Position numbers and translations under genes: made by a program
Source of the DNA: Parapedobacter koreensis
Lineage (GTDB): Bacteria; Bacteroidota; Bacteroidia; Sphingobacteriales; Sphingobacteriaceae
Direction: 5' to 3'
DNA length: 64,000 nt
NCBI RefSeq assembly: GCF_900109365.1
Contig: NZ_FNZR01000005.1
Location: 186,001 to 250,000 of the forward strand
Shown here: piece by piece, positions 45,320 to 53,638 of the stretch
Position numbering within the stretch: the first letter of the stretch is position 1
Layout: every line of letters begins with the position of its first letter
The notes under the pieces: generated by a model
Database searches by the model: none
What the model saw: the letters and a program-made list of their open reading frames with translations, nothing else
Told to the model about the DNA's origin: nothing

Positions 45320-46492
45320 ATGAACAGATTGATCCTTTTTTTTCTATGCAGCCTCCTTCCTATTGGGGAGGGCTTTGCACAAAGCGATTTTTCCATTACC
45401 CATGGCCCCTATCTACAAGCATTGCACGATACGGGCGTTACGATTGTATGGACAACCGATAAAGACGCCATTGCCTGGGTGGAGCTGGCCCCTGATGATA
45501 GCAGCCACTTCTATTTGCAAGAGCGGCCAAAGTATTTCGCTTCCAGCCATGGCTTTAAGGATGTGTCCAAATTGCATAAGGTCACCCTTCGCAACCTCCA
45601 ACCCGGCGTTAAATACCGCTATCGGGTGTATGCTCAGGAGGTGACCAGCCACGTGGGTACCGATGTGCAGTATGGCCGGGTGGTCGCAACACAGGTATAT
45701 CGCCAAGGGCCATTGACCTTTACGACCAGCAATCCAGCGCAGGCGAATTTGTCGTTTTCCATCATTAATGACATCCATGGGCGCAATGACGTCATGAAAA
45801 ACCTATTGGGGCAGGTAGACTGGGCAGGGACAGACCTCCTTTTTTTCAACGGCGATATGGCCAATGACCTGCGGAGTGAGGAGCAGCTTTTTGCACATTA
45901 CATGGATACGGCTACCCTGTTGTTCGCAGGCGAAAAGCCCATGTACTATGCGCGGGGCAACCATGAGACCCGGGGAAATTTTGCCGAAAAATTCCCAGAT
46001 TATTTTCCCACCTTATCCGGCCATTTGTATTACCTGATGCGCCGGGGTCCCGTTTGCTTCGTCGTGTTGGACTGTGGAGAAGACAAACCCGACACGGATA
46101 TCGAGTACAGCGGCATCGTCAATATGGATGAATACCGTACCCAACAGGCTGCTTGGTTGAAACTGGCGCTGCAAAGTCCGGAATACCGCGACGCCCCCTA
46201 CAAGGTAGTCATCTGCCATATGCCCCCAATCGGAGGCTGGCACGGCGAACAGGAAATTGCCGATAAGTTTGTCCCGCTGCTGAATGACGCCGGTGCCCAA
46301 ATCATGATCAGTGGCCATCTCCACCGCCATATCAAGGTAGATCCCCAGCCTGGAGCCAATCGATTCCCGGTGTTGGTTAATTCCAACAATGCCATGGTGA
46401 GGGCTATCGCCGATGGCGGGCGGCTCCGGTTTGAAGTGGTCGATCAACAAGGCAAGGTCGTAGACACCATCGTACTAAATCCAACGCGTTGA
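45320..46492 (+). CDS. Secreted metallophosphoesterase, purple acid phosphatase-like
   Basis: A 390-residue secreted enzyme with a signal peptide (LILFFLCSLLPIGEGFAQ), an N-terminal fibronectin-III-like domain (about 25-135, THGPYLQALHDTGVTIVWTT, LRNLQPGVKYRYRVYAQEV) and a calcineurin-type phosphoesterase domain. Metal motifs: SFSIINDIHGRND, LLFFNGDMAND, ARGNHETRG, VVICHMPPI and ISGHLHRHIKV. It lies 13 bases after SusD. It should release phosphate or dephosphorylate an organic phosphate at the surface or in the periplasm; the substrate is unknown. Confidence 0.92.
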   Translation: MNRLILFFLCSLLPIGEGFAQSDFSITHGPYLQALHDTGVTIVWTTDKDAIAWVELAPDDSSHFYLQERPKYFASSHGFKDVSKLHKVTLRNLQPGVKYRYRVYAQEVTSHVGTDVQYGRVVATQVYRQGPLTFTTSNPAQANLSFSIINDIHGRNDVMKNLLGQVDWAGTDLLFFNGDMANDLRSEEQLFAHYMDTATLLFAGEKPMYYARGNHETRGNFAEKFPDYFPTLSGHLYYLMRRGPVCFVVLDCGEDKPDTDIEYSGIVNMDEYRTQQAAWLKLALQSPEYRDAPYKVVICHMPPIGGWHGEQEIADKFVPLLNDAGAQIMISGHLHRHIKVDPQPGANRFPVLVNSNNAMVRAIADGGRLRFEVVDQQGKVVDTIVLNPTR

Positions 46493-46509
46493 TGTAACTG
46501 AATATAGCT

Positions 46510-47400
46510 ATGAATATTAGAAATAAATGCGTGGCTGTATTGGGCTGCCTTGTTATGCTTTATGTACAGGCTGCCGCACAAGCCACTCCCGCACACCCGC
46601 TTGACAGCTTTTCTTTTGTATTCATTTCAGATGCTCACTTAACATTCCGTGATTCCTCTTTGCATTATTTTCGTAAGGCCGTAGATAGCATTAACCGGCT
46701 AAAACCAGATTTTGTTATTTCGGGTGGCGACCTCGTTCGTGACGTTAATGCAGCGAGTGAGTCGCTCGCAGATTCATTGTACGATCTGTACCTAAGTGAG
46801 GTTAAACAGTTCAATATGCCCATTTATCACGCTATTGGCAACCACGAATTATTCGGAATAGCCAAACAAAACAAGGAAGATCCATCCCATCCGCTTTATG
46901 CTAAAAAAATGTATGAAAAAAAAGTAGGCAAACGTTATTACACTTTTGAACATAAGGGATGGCGGTTTTTTGTACTGGACAACCTCAAATTGCTTGAAGC
47001 GGAAAACAGGGTAGTGGGTCATGTAGATGAAGAACAAATGGCCTGGCTGAAACAGGAATTGGCCACTGTATTACCGACGGCACCTATTGCGGTATGTGGC
47101 CATATCCCGTTTGTCACCACCCGCAAACTATTTGAATTGGGGGCGCTCGTAGCGACTCCCGACTTTTCCAGCATCGACAATTCGTTGGATTTCTTCCGCC
47201 TTTTTGAAGGCAAAAACCTAAAATTGATCATGCAAGGTCATGAGCATTTTCATGAAGTGATTTATACCTTGGGAAGGTATATCATCACGAATAACTCCGT
47301 TTCTTCCAGTTGGTGGGTAAAACCGCCCGTGCATCGGGGATTTATGCACTTCACCTTATTGGGCGATCAATTGGAGTGGAGGCATATTGAAAATAAATAA
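46510..47400 (+). CDS. Secreted calcineurin-like metallophosphoesterase
   Basis: A 296-residue enzyme with a signal peptide (VAVLGCLVMLYVQAAAQA) and the five metal motifs of the class: FVFISDAHL, VISGGDLVRD, AIGNHELFG, AVCGHIPFV and IMQGHEHFHEV. It has no fibronectin domain and is not a duplicate of its neighbour. It begins 17 bases after the first enzyme, completing the sigma/FecR/SusC/SusD locus, and ends just before a perfect hairpin. Possible substrates include phosphomonoesters, phosphodiesters and glycerophosphodiesters. Confidence 0.92.
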   Translation: MNIRNKCVAVLGCLVMLYVQAAAQATPAHPLDSFSFVFISDAHLTFRDSSLHYFRKAVDSINRLKPDFVISGGDLVRDVNAASESLADSLYDLYLSEVKQFNMPIYHAIGNHELFGIAKQNKEDPSHPLYAKKMYEKKVGKRYYTFEHKGWRFFVLDNLKLLEAENRVVGHVDEEQMAWLKQELATVLPTAPIAVCGHIPFVTTRKLFELGALVATPDFSSIDNSLDFFRLFEGKNLKLIMQGHEHFHEVIYTLGRYIITNNSVSSSWWVKPPVHRGFMHFTLLGDQLEWRHIENK

Positions 47401-47405
47401 CATAA

Positions 47406-47439
47406 CCAAACACACCACGCGCTAGCGTGGTGTGTTTGG
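47406..47439. terminator. Perfect 15-bp hairpin at the end of the phosphoesterase locus
   Basis: CCAAACACACCACGC, loop GCTA, GCGTGGTGTGTTTGG, without mismatch. It starts 5 bases after the stop of the last phosphoesterase gene. No T tract follows on either strand, so it may be a terminator of the factor-assisted kind, an mRNA 3' stabiliser, or a scar of the event that left the PorP remnant. Confidence 0.6.
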
Positions 47440-47441
47440 CT

Positions 47442-47673
47442 TCACAACTGGGATGGGCATATAAGGCGATGGTGTTCGTGAAGCGGTCACTGGGTGTTGG
47501 GGTAAACGTGCGGAGCGGCGGCGGGCATGGCACAGATAAATGTGCAGCGTCTGGGTATTGGTTACAGCTACCAGTTCGGCACGCGCAACGAGGCCCTGAA
47601 CCGGGGCATCAGCAATGCCACCCATGAGATAGGCATCAGCTACCGCTTCGGCGGAATCACTAGATTGTTATAA
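47442..47673 (+). pseudogene. Frameshifted 3' remnant of a PorP/SprF-family gene
   Basis: In one plus frame 47442-47525 reads SQLGWAYKAMVFVKRSLGVG then VNVRSGGG; in the next frame 47527-47673 continues INVQRLGIGYSYQFGTRNEA, LNRGISNATHEIGISYRFGG, then a stop. The order LGIGYSYQFG...THEIGISYRF is the C-terminal beta-strand signature of PorP/SprF-family outer-membrane proteins of the type IX secretion and gliding system. Only about 75 residues of some 300 remain, split by a shift near the GGCGGCGGG run at 47515-47525. No promoter, no N-terminus: a dead fragment. Confidence 0.7.
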
Positions 47674-47739
47674 GGTAAAATGCACGACATTTCGTCGATT
47701 CTCGTTATTTTGGCTGGCGATTTGCAATAAATCAAGGCA

Positions 47740-48039
47740 ATGGCGAGTAAAGACCACATCAAACACCTCAATATCATAGTATCTGGCAAGGTGCAGGGTG
47801 TCTATTTCCGGCTGACGACCAAGGCTGTGGCCGACCAGTTGGGTGTAAAAGGATTTGCCCAAAATACACCTGGTGGTACGGTATACATTGAAGCAGAAGG
47901 CGACCCATTTGCACTGGAATCTTTTCTGGAGTGGTGCCATGAAGGTCCCGAAGCGGCTGTAGTCGAAAAAGTGGATCACGTGGCGGGCGAAGTGAAAAAC
48001 TATCGTAACTTTGAGGTCATCAGGAAATCGCGTGGTTGA
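47740..48039 (+). CDS. Acylphosphatase
   Basis: A 99-residue alpha/beta sandwich enzyme. The phosphate-binding loop SGKVQGVYFR (residues 15-24, catalytic Arg24) and Asn42 in FAQNTPGGTVYIEAEGD are both present. It hydrolyses acyl phosphates such as carbamoyl phosphate or acetyl phosphate. Normal length. It is 19 bases upstream of the flippase gene. Confidence 0.94.
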   Translation: MASKDHIKHLNIIVSGKVQGVYFRLTTKAVADQLGVKGFAQNTPGGTVYIEAEGDPFALESFLEWCHEGPEAAVVEKVDHVAGEVKNYRNFEVIRKSRG

Positions 48040-48057
48040 CCTTAATGTTTTAAGAAC

Positions 48058-49554
48058 TTGTCTGTACTTCGAAAATTCGCCGGACAAACCGCTATCTATG
48101 GGCTGAGCACCATCGTCGCTCGGCTTATTAACTTTGTGCTTACACCGCTGTATGTAAGCAAGTTCGCCCCTTCAATATATGGAATTTTTACCAACATGTA
48201 TAGCTGGGCAGCGATGCTCAATGCCGTACTGGCCTTTGGTATGGAGACCACCTATTTCCGGTATTTGCAAAAACACGAAGAAAACAAGGCACAGGTATAT
48301 AATAACAGTTTTATCATCACACTGTTTACCTCATTGGTGTTCATTGTGATGGCTCACTTTTTTTCGGAGAGTATTGCTACATGGCTGAACAATGGCCGTT
48401 ATGATGCGAATTATAATCGGTATGTGCGCTATTTTGCATGGATTTTAGTGGCGGACGCGTTGGCTGTTATTCCGTTTGCTCGCCTGCGTGCCGAGGGGCG
48501 GGCGATACGTTTTGCACTGCTCAAGTTGATTAATATCTTGACATTCGTGGGGCTCAACCTCCTGTTCATTGTAGTCATCCCTTGGTTTCTCGCTTTGGAT
48601 ACCGCGTATACAGCCTATGTTGCGGAGTGGTATCAAGAAGGTTGGGTGGGATATGTTTTCCTGTCCAACCTGGTGGCCAGCGGCCTTACGTTACTGCTAC
48701 TGCTACCCGAGGTGGTGAAAATGAAACTACGCTTGGAGCGCAAGTTGGCTATGGATATGGTTGTTTATAGTTTCCCTGTTCTGATAGCCAACATCTCGTT
48801 CATCATCAATGAGCATATCGACAAAATCTTGATCCCTAAATTGCTTCCCAGCGAAGCGGGCGATCGGGATCTGGGGATTTATGGCGCGGTGTCCAAAATT
48901 GCTGTTTTCCTGAGTATCGGCGTTCAGGCGTTCCGGTTGGGGGCCGAACCTTTTTTCTTCAGTTATGCCAAAAACGAAAATGCACGCAAGATCTATGCGC
49001 TTATCATGGATTATTTCATTATTGCCATGGTATTGGTGATGGTAGGCATTACGGTGAATATGGAATGGCTTAAATATTTCATAAAAAGCGATAGCCCTAT
49101 GGCGCGGGACGAATATTGGTCTGGTCTCCGTATTGTACCCGTCCTGCTACTGAATTACGTGCTGCTGGGCATTTATATGAACCTGTCGATTTGGTACAAA
49201 CTGTCTGATCAGACGCGGTTTGCACTATACATTTCTGGCATTGGGGCCCTCATCACGCTGGCCTTCAATTTCATTTTTATTCCACAATACAGTTACGTAG
49301 CCTCAGCTTGGGTGACCCTCTTGGCTTATGGCAGCATGGTGTTGATTTCATATTTATGGGGGCAGCACCACTACCCTATCCCGTATCATGTCGGCAAAAA
49401 CATTACCTATATCCTGATTGGTGTAGTCATTTGCTGGCTGGGATTCGATGTATTTGATCGCCATCTGATCATCGGCAACCTGTTATTCATCGTCTTTGCG
49501 GTGGTGACATTGCTCATCGAGCGTAAACAGCTCTTGGCACTCATGCGCAGGTAA
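48058..49554 (+). CDS. Polysaccharide flippase (Wzx/MATE-like oligosaccharide exporter)
   Basis: A 498-residue polytopic protein of the MOP superfamily polysaccharide biosynthesis group. The N-terminus FAGQTAIYGLSTIVARLINFV and YGIFTNMYSWAAMLNAVLAFG is typical, with about 12-14 hydrophobic segments. It should flip a lipid-linked glycan across the inner membrane. The start is TTG at 48058; an ATG at 48045 runs straight into a stop. No other glycan genes are nearby, so it may belong to a dispersed or housekeeping glycan (inference). Confidence 0.9.
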   Translation: MSVLRKFAGQTAIYGLSTIVARLINFVLTPLYVSKFAPSIYGIFTNMYSWAAMLNAVLAFGMETTYFRYLQKHEENKAQVYNNSFIITLFTSLVFIVMAHFFSESIATWLNNGRYDANYNRYVRYFAWILVADALAVIPFARLRAEGRAIRFALLKLINILTFVGLNLLFIVVIPWFLALDTAYTAYVAEWYQEGWVGYVFLSNLVASGLTLLLLLPEVVKMKLRLERKLAMDMVVYSFPVLIANISFIINEHIDKILIPKLLPSEAGDRDLGIYGAVSKIAVFLSIGVQAFRLGAEPFFFSYAKNENARKIYALIMDYFIIAMVLVMVGITVNMEWLKYFIKSDSPMARDEYWSGLRIVPVLLLNYVLLGIYMNLSIWYKLSDQTRFALYISGIGALITLAFNFIFIPQYSYVASAWVTLLAYGSMVLISYLWGQHHYPIPYHVGKNITYILIGVVICWLGFDVFDRHLIIGNLLFIVFAVVTLLIERKQLLALMRR

Positions 49555-49558
49555 AGAC

Positions 49559-50551
49559 TTATGCCTCTTCCAGTTCGAATTGCTCGCTGATTTCATCGAG
49601 CACGGCATGTATATCGGCAATGTCGGCGAGTGATACCAGCTTCATGCGGTATTCCTTGAAATGTGGTATGCCCTTGAAATAGTTGGCATAATGACGGCGC
49701 ATCTCGAAGATACCGGTTTTCTCCCCTTTCCATTCCACGGACTGCTTAAGGTGTGTACGGCAGATAGCCACCCGCTCGGCGATGGTGGGTCCGGGCAAAT
49801 ATTCACCCGTGTGGAAGAAGTGTTTGATTTCGCGGAATATCCACGGGTAGCCGATGGATGCGCGGCCAATCATGATGCCGTCTACCTCGTATTCCATGCG
49901 CCATGCGGCGGCTTTTTCCACGCTGTCGACGTCGCCGTTGCCGAAGATGGGGATGCGTATCCGGGGATTTTGCTTCACTTCACGGATAAGGTGCCAGTCG
50001 GCCTGCCCCTTGTAGAGCTGTGCCCGCGTGCGCCCGTGGATGCTGAGGGCTTGGATGCCCACATCCTGCAAGCGTTCAGCCACTTCATATACATTCTTGG
50101 TATTATCATCCCACCCGAGGCGAGTCTTGACGGTCACGGGCAGGTGCGTGGCGTCTACCACGGCTTTCGTCATAGCCGTCATCTTGTCGATATCCTGTAG
50201 CAGGCTTGCTCCCGCGCCCCGGCAGGCTACGTTTTTGACGGGACAACCATAGTTGATATCAATTAGGTCGGGCCCTGCCTGCGAGGCGATTTCGGTGGCC
50301 TCACGCATCGTATTGATGTCACTGCCGAAAATCTGGATGCCGATAGGGCGTTCGTATTCGAAAATGTCCAGTTTCTGCCGGCTCTTGGCGGCATCGCGGA
50401 TGAGTCCCTCGGAGGAGATGAATTCGGTATACATCATATCCACCCCGTTTTGTTTGCATACAAAACGGAAAGGCGGGTCGCTTACGTCCTCCATCGGTGC
50501 GAGGAGCAAGGGAAATTCACCAAGGTCGATATTGCCTATCTTGACAGCCAT
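49559..50551 (-). CDS. tRNA-dihydrouridine synthase (Dus, DusB-like)
   Basis: A 330-residue FMN enzyme that reduces uridines in the D-loop of tRNA with NADPH. N-terminal LLLAPMEDVSDPPFR, the catalytic cysteine Cys103 in DINYGCPVKNVACRGAGASLL, KTRLGWDD and GRTRAQLYKGQADW, and GIMIGRASIGYPWIF match DusB-type proteins; the C-terminal helical tRNA-binding domain follows. The gene has its own promoter box between it and trpC, so it is a separate unit. Ends 4 bases from the convergent flippase stop. Confidence 0.94.
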   Translation of the reverse strand: MAVKIGNIDLGEFPLLLAPMEDVSDPPFRFVCKQNGVDMMYTEFISSEGLIRDAAKSRQKLDIFEYERPIGIQIFGSDINTMREATEIASQAGPDLIDINYGCPVKNVACRGAGASLLQDIDKMTAMTKAVVDATHLPVTVKTRLGWDDNTKNVYEVAERLQDVGIQALSIHGRTRAQLYKGQADWHLIREVKQNPRIRIPIFGNGDVDSVEKAAAWRMEYEVDGIMIGRASIGYPWIFREIKHFFHTGEYLPGPTIAERVAICRTHLKQSVEWKGEKTGIFEMRRHYANYFKGIPHFKEYRMKLVSLADIADIHAVLDEISEQFELEEA

Positions 50552-50574
50552 GCGGAATCTTTTGGTATCCGGCG

Positions 50575-50582
50575 CAAAAATA
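50575..50582 (-). promoter_or_regulatory. -7 promoter box of dus (TATTTTTG)
   Basis: Exact TAnnTTTG on the minus strand, 23 bases before the dus ATG and in the 54-base gap after trpC, which makes dus independent of the trp operon. Confidence 0.5.
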
Positions 50583-50605
50583 CGGAAATTTTGCTAATCG
50601 GATGA

Positions 50606-51388
50606 CTATAAAGACACTACAAAGTGCTGTATTGCTTGCGTAGGATCTTCGGTCTTCATGAAATTCTCGCCAATCAAGAAAGCCTGGAAACCGGCTTGGC
50701 GTAAGTTTCGGATGGTAGCGGGATCGCTGATGCCGCTTTCGGAAACCTTGATAAACTGGTCGGGAATTAAATCAACTAATTCCAAGGAATGCGCTAATGA
50801 AACAGTGAAGTCCTTCAGGTTTCGGTTGTTTACGCCAATGGCATCCACGCTGTCCATCATGCTGCGCTCCAGTTCGTCGCGCTCATGCACTTCCAGCAGT
50901 ACGCTAAGGCCGAGCGATTGGGCGGCTTCCGACAAGGATTTAAGCTCGGCAGGTTGGAGTACCGCCGCGATCAGCAGAATGATATCCGCCCCATGGGCCT
51001 TGGCCTCCACCAGCTGGTATGCATCAATGATAAACTCCTTGCGAAGCAGCGGGATGTGTAATGCTGCCCGTGCGGCTACCAAATCGTCAAGGCTGCCCTT
51101 AAAGAACTCCTGATCCGTGAGTACCGATATCGCCGACACGCCGGCGGCTTGGTAACCCGCCACCACTTCGGCCACGGGTGAGCGGTCGTTGATGATTCCC
51201 TTTGACGGCGAAGCCCGCTTGTATTCAGCGATGATGCCGTTTGTGGTGGGCGACAGCACAGATTCGCGCAACGAAAGGCATTCGCGGGCAAACAGCGGCT
51301 TCTTTTCCAGATCGGCTATTGTAACGGCTTTTTTTGCCTGCTTGACTTCCTGTCTTTTGTTGGCGACGATGGTTTCTAAGATGGTCAT
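50606..51388 (-). CDS. trpC: Indole-3-glycerol phosphate synthase
   Basis: A 260-residue TIM-barrel enzyme that closes the indole ring in tryptophan synthesis. Landmarks: IIAEYKRASPSKGIIND (substrate loop with Lys), LTDQEFFKGSLDDL, LLRKEFIIDAYQLVEAKAHGAD and VNNRNLKDF and KVSESGI. The ATG overlaps the trpG stop by 4 bases. No trpD is found between trpG and trpC, and trpF, trpB and trpA are not in the window either. Confidence 0.96.
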   Translation of the reverse strand: MTILETIVANKRQEVKQAKKAVTIADLEKKPLFARECLSLRESVLSPTTNGIIAEYKRASPSKGIINDRSPVAEVVAGYQAAGVSAISVLTDQEFFKGSLDDLVAARAALHIPLLRKEFIIDAYQLVEAKAHGADIILLIAAVLQPAELKSLSEAAQSLGLSVLLEVHERDELERSMMDSVDAIGVNNRNLKDFTVSLAHSLELVDLIPDQFIKVSESGISDPATIRNLRQAGFQAFLIGENFMKTEDPTQAIQHFVVSL

Positions 51389-52047
51389 ATTTCTTCGGCA
51401 GTCAGTGATTGGAGATCCGTAAATGGGGGGTTAGTGGTCTGTGGGGGGCGGCCGTTTGTGAGTGACAACCAGTTGGCGATCATTTCCTTGCCATATTGGG
51501 TAAGTACCGATTCGGGATGGAATTGCAACCCCTTGACATCCAGCGTACGGTGGGAAAGGCCCATGATGACCCCTTGCTCGTCTTCGGCAGTGATACGAAG
51601 CGTGTCGGGTAGTCCATCCCGTGATACGGCCCAGGAGTGATAGCGTCCCACGGAAAACGACAGGGGCAACCCGCTAAAAATGGGCTCATCGGATGCGGTG
51701 ATCGACAGCGGCGTGGCGGTGCCATGTACGGGCTTGGCGAGGTTGTACAGCGAACCGCCATATACTTCGGCAATGGCCTGCTGGCCGAGGCAGATGCCGA
51801 GGATGCTTTTGCTTGGGCCGTATTTGCGGATGACATCCAGCAATAGGCCAGCTTCCTCCGGGATGCCCGGGCCGGGCGATAGCAAGATTTTATCGAAAGC
51901 GGCCACCTCTTCAAGCGCGAATTTATCGTTGCGCCACACGGTGGCCTCATGCCCGCATTCGTGCAGGAGGTGTACGAGATTGAAGGTGAACGAATCGTAA
52001 TTGTCTATCACCAATATTCGGAGTGATGGTTGTTGTGGGGTGCTCAT
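51385..52047 (-). CDS. trpG: Anthranilate synthase component II (glutamine amidotransferase)
   Basis: A 220-residue class I glutaminase that feeds ammonia to TrpE. The catalytic triad is visible in ILGICLGQQAIAEVYGG (Cys nucleophile) and GLQFHPESVLTQYG (His, Glu); the N-terminal VIDNYDSFTFNLVHLLHE and LLSPGPGIPEEAGL are typical. The ATG at 52045-52047, 7 bases after the trpE stop, is chosen over an upstream start inside trpE because the extra residues are not family-like. Such proteins also serve PabB in folate synthesis in some bacteria. Confidence 0.96.
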   Translation of the reverse strand: MSTPQQPSLRILVIDNYDSFTFNLVHLLHECGHEATVWRNDKFALEEVAAFDKILLSPGPGIPEEAGLLLDVIRKYGPSKSILGICLGQQAIAEVYGGSLYNLAKPVHGTATPLSITASDEPIFSGLPLSFSVGRYHSWAVSRDGLPDTLRITAEDEQGVIMGLSHRTLDVKGLQFHPESVLTQYGKEMIANWLSLTNGRPPQTTNPPFTDLQSLTAEEI

Positions 52048-52054
52048 TATCGTA

Positions 52055-53464
52055 TTAAATATCTTGTGCCAGCTCCAGCGCTCTGCGCAGGGCAGCAATT
52101 TTGTTGTTGACTTCCTGAAGTTCGTTTTCGGGGTTGGAATCTGCCACAATACCTGCTCCTGCTTGATAATGGAGGGTATTGTTGCGGCTTAAGAATGAGC
52201 GTATCATAATGGCATGGTTAAAGTCGCCATTGAAGCCCATATACCCGATAGCCCCGCTATAAAAGCTCCGTTGCTGGTTTTCGTAGCGATCGATCAGCTG
52301 CATGGCCATATGTTTGGGTGCCCCGCTGAGCGTACCGGCTGGATAGGTATCGCCCACGACGTCGAAAGGGTTTACACCCGCTTTCAATACCCCGCAAACT
52401 TTGGAAACCAGGTGGATGATGTGCGAATAATACTGCGTCTCCTTGTAGGATTTGACATGAACATGTTCGCAATGGCGGCTCAAATCATTCCGGGCGAGGT
52501 CAACCAGCATGACATGCTCGGCACTTTCCTTGGGATCTTCTTTAAGCGCTTCTGCTATTTTTTCATCCTGTTCTTGGTTGCCGCTACGCTTGAATGTGCC
52601 AGCGATGGGATAAATGGTCGCTTCGTTGTTGCGGATGGTCAACTGGGCTTCAGGAGAAGAGCCGAAGAGTTTGAAATCACCGTAGTCAAAATAAAACAGG
52701 TAAGGAGAAGGGTTGATGGAACGCAACGTGCGGTATACGTTGAATTCATCGCCTAAAAAGGGTCGCGAAAAGCTTCTGGAAGGCACAATCTGGAACACAT
52801 CGCCCCGGTAGATGTGGGTTTTCATTTTTTCAACAAGTGCCCTGAACCCTTCATCGGTCATATTGGATGTTTCCTCCCCATTGATGGAAAAGCTATATTC
52901 CGGAAAATTTTTATTTTGGATAAGGTATTGGATTTTTTCCAGGCCGGAGGGGCCTTCTTCGTTTTCAAGCTGGTGTTCAAAGATATAAAGCTGATTGCGG
53001 AAATGATCGATGGCAATCACGTACCGATAAACATGATACTGCAAGAAAGGAATATTCCGGTTGGGATCCATTGGGCTTTTCAGCTCGATATCCTCGAAGT
53101 GGCTTACTGTGTCAAAGGTGAAAAATCCAAATAACCCATTGGATATGGCCTTAAAGTCCGATACCGGTGTTTCTTCAAAGGCTTGCCTGAATAGGGAGAC
53201 TTCTTCGCGAAGGTTGATATCTGCGGCGGGTTTTCTTTCAATGGGGCTGCCAGGGTATTGTATTTCGAGGAAATTCCCGTCCAGCTTGATACCGGCAATG
53301 GGCTGGCAACAAATATAACTCATGTTGTTTTCGCGGCTGTGGTACTCTGAGCTTTCCAGCAACAAGCTATTAGGGAATACATCGCGCAGCCTGAGATAAG
53401 TACTTACCGGCGTGGTCGTATCCGCCAGCAAGTGTTTGTAGTTGGTTTTAAATCGATAAGCCAT
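52055..53464 (-). CDS. trpE: Anthranilate synthase component I
   Basis: A 469-residue enzyme, first step of tryptophan synthesis from chorismate. The feedback-binding LLESSEYHS (residues 35-43) fits tryptophan inhibition. Core motifs: GDVFQIVPSRSFSRP, IYPIAGTFKRSGNQEQDE, LVDLARNDLSRH, GAPKHMAMQLIDRYE and QAGAGIVADSNPENE. First structural gene after the attenuator; its ATG is 21 bases past the terminator T tract. Slightly shorter than proteobacterial TrpE, normal for Bacteroidota. Confidence 0.97.
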   Translation of the reverse strand: MAYRFKTNYKHLLADTTTPVSTYLRLRDVFPNSLLLESSEYHSRENNMSYICCQPIAGIKLDGNFLEIQYPGSPIERKPAADINLREEVSLFRQAFEETPVSDFKAISNGLFGFFTFDTVSHFEDIELKSPMDPNRNIPFLQYHVYRYVIAIDHFRNQLYIFEHQLENEEGPSGLEKIQYLIQNKNFPEYSFSINGEETSNMTDEGFRALVEKMKTHIYRGDVFQIVPSRSFSRPFLGDEFNVYRTLRSINPSPYLFYFDYGDFKLFGSSPEAQLTIRNNEATIYPIAGTFKRSGNQEQDEKIAEALKEDPKESAEHVMLVDLARNDLSRHCEHVHVKSYKETQYYSHIIHLVSKVCGVLKAGVNPFDVVGDTYPAGTLSGAPKHMAMQLIDRYENQQRSFYSGAIGYMGFNGDFNHAIMIRSFLSRNNTLHYQAGAGIVADSNPENELQEVNNKIAALRRALELAQDI

Positions 53465-53484
53465 ATTTTCCTTTTAATGGACAA

Positions 53485-53517
53485 CAAAAAACCCGACGGA
53501 TTTTTAAAACGTCGGGG
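53485..53517 (-). terminator. trp attenuator terminator
   Basis: On the minus strand CCCGACG (53516-53510), loop, CGTCGGG (53498-53492) then TTTTTTG. It is the termination state of the trp leader. Its 5' arm, together with flanking bases (53518-53508), is also complementary to the leader segment AACGTCGGGC (53580-53571), which is the alternative antiterminator pairing. Confidence 0.92.
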
Positions 53518-53544
53518 CATATATGTTAAAAATCTGAATTGTGA

Positions 53545-53631
53545 TTAGCCACATGTAACCGTTCCAGCCTGCCCGACGTTATTTCCATCGAGCCACCACC
53601 ATAATGCGATGCGGAACTTATTCATTAACAT
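53545..53631 (-). CDS. trpL: trp leader peptide with three consecutive Trp codons
   Basis: A 28-codon ORF on the minus strand, starting at ATG 53629-53631 (a second ATG follows at 53623-53625) and ending at TAA 53545-53547. The peptide reads MLMNKFRIALWWWLDGNNVG then QAGTVTCG. Codons 11-13 (53601-53593) are TGG TGG TGG. Such Trp clusters in a short ORF upstream of trpE are the mark of ribosome-mediated attenuation: scarce Trp-tRNA stalls the ribosome and the downstream RNA folds as antiterminator. The segment that pairs with the terminator arm begins at codon 18 of this same ORF. Nearly leaderless: its ATG is 7 bases from the -7 box. Confidence 0.9.
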   Translation of the reverse strand: MLMNKFRIALWWWLDGNNVGQAGTVTCG

Positions 53632-53638
53632 AGTGAGG

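Noticed and set aside
47427-47627. 66-codon plus-strand ORF after the phosphoesterase locus
   Set aside because: It starts inside the hairpin and switches out of the PorP/SprF-like frame half way; better described as a pseudogene remnant.
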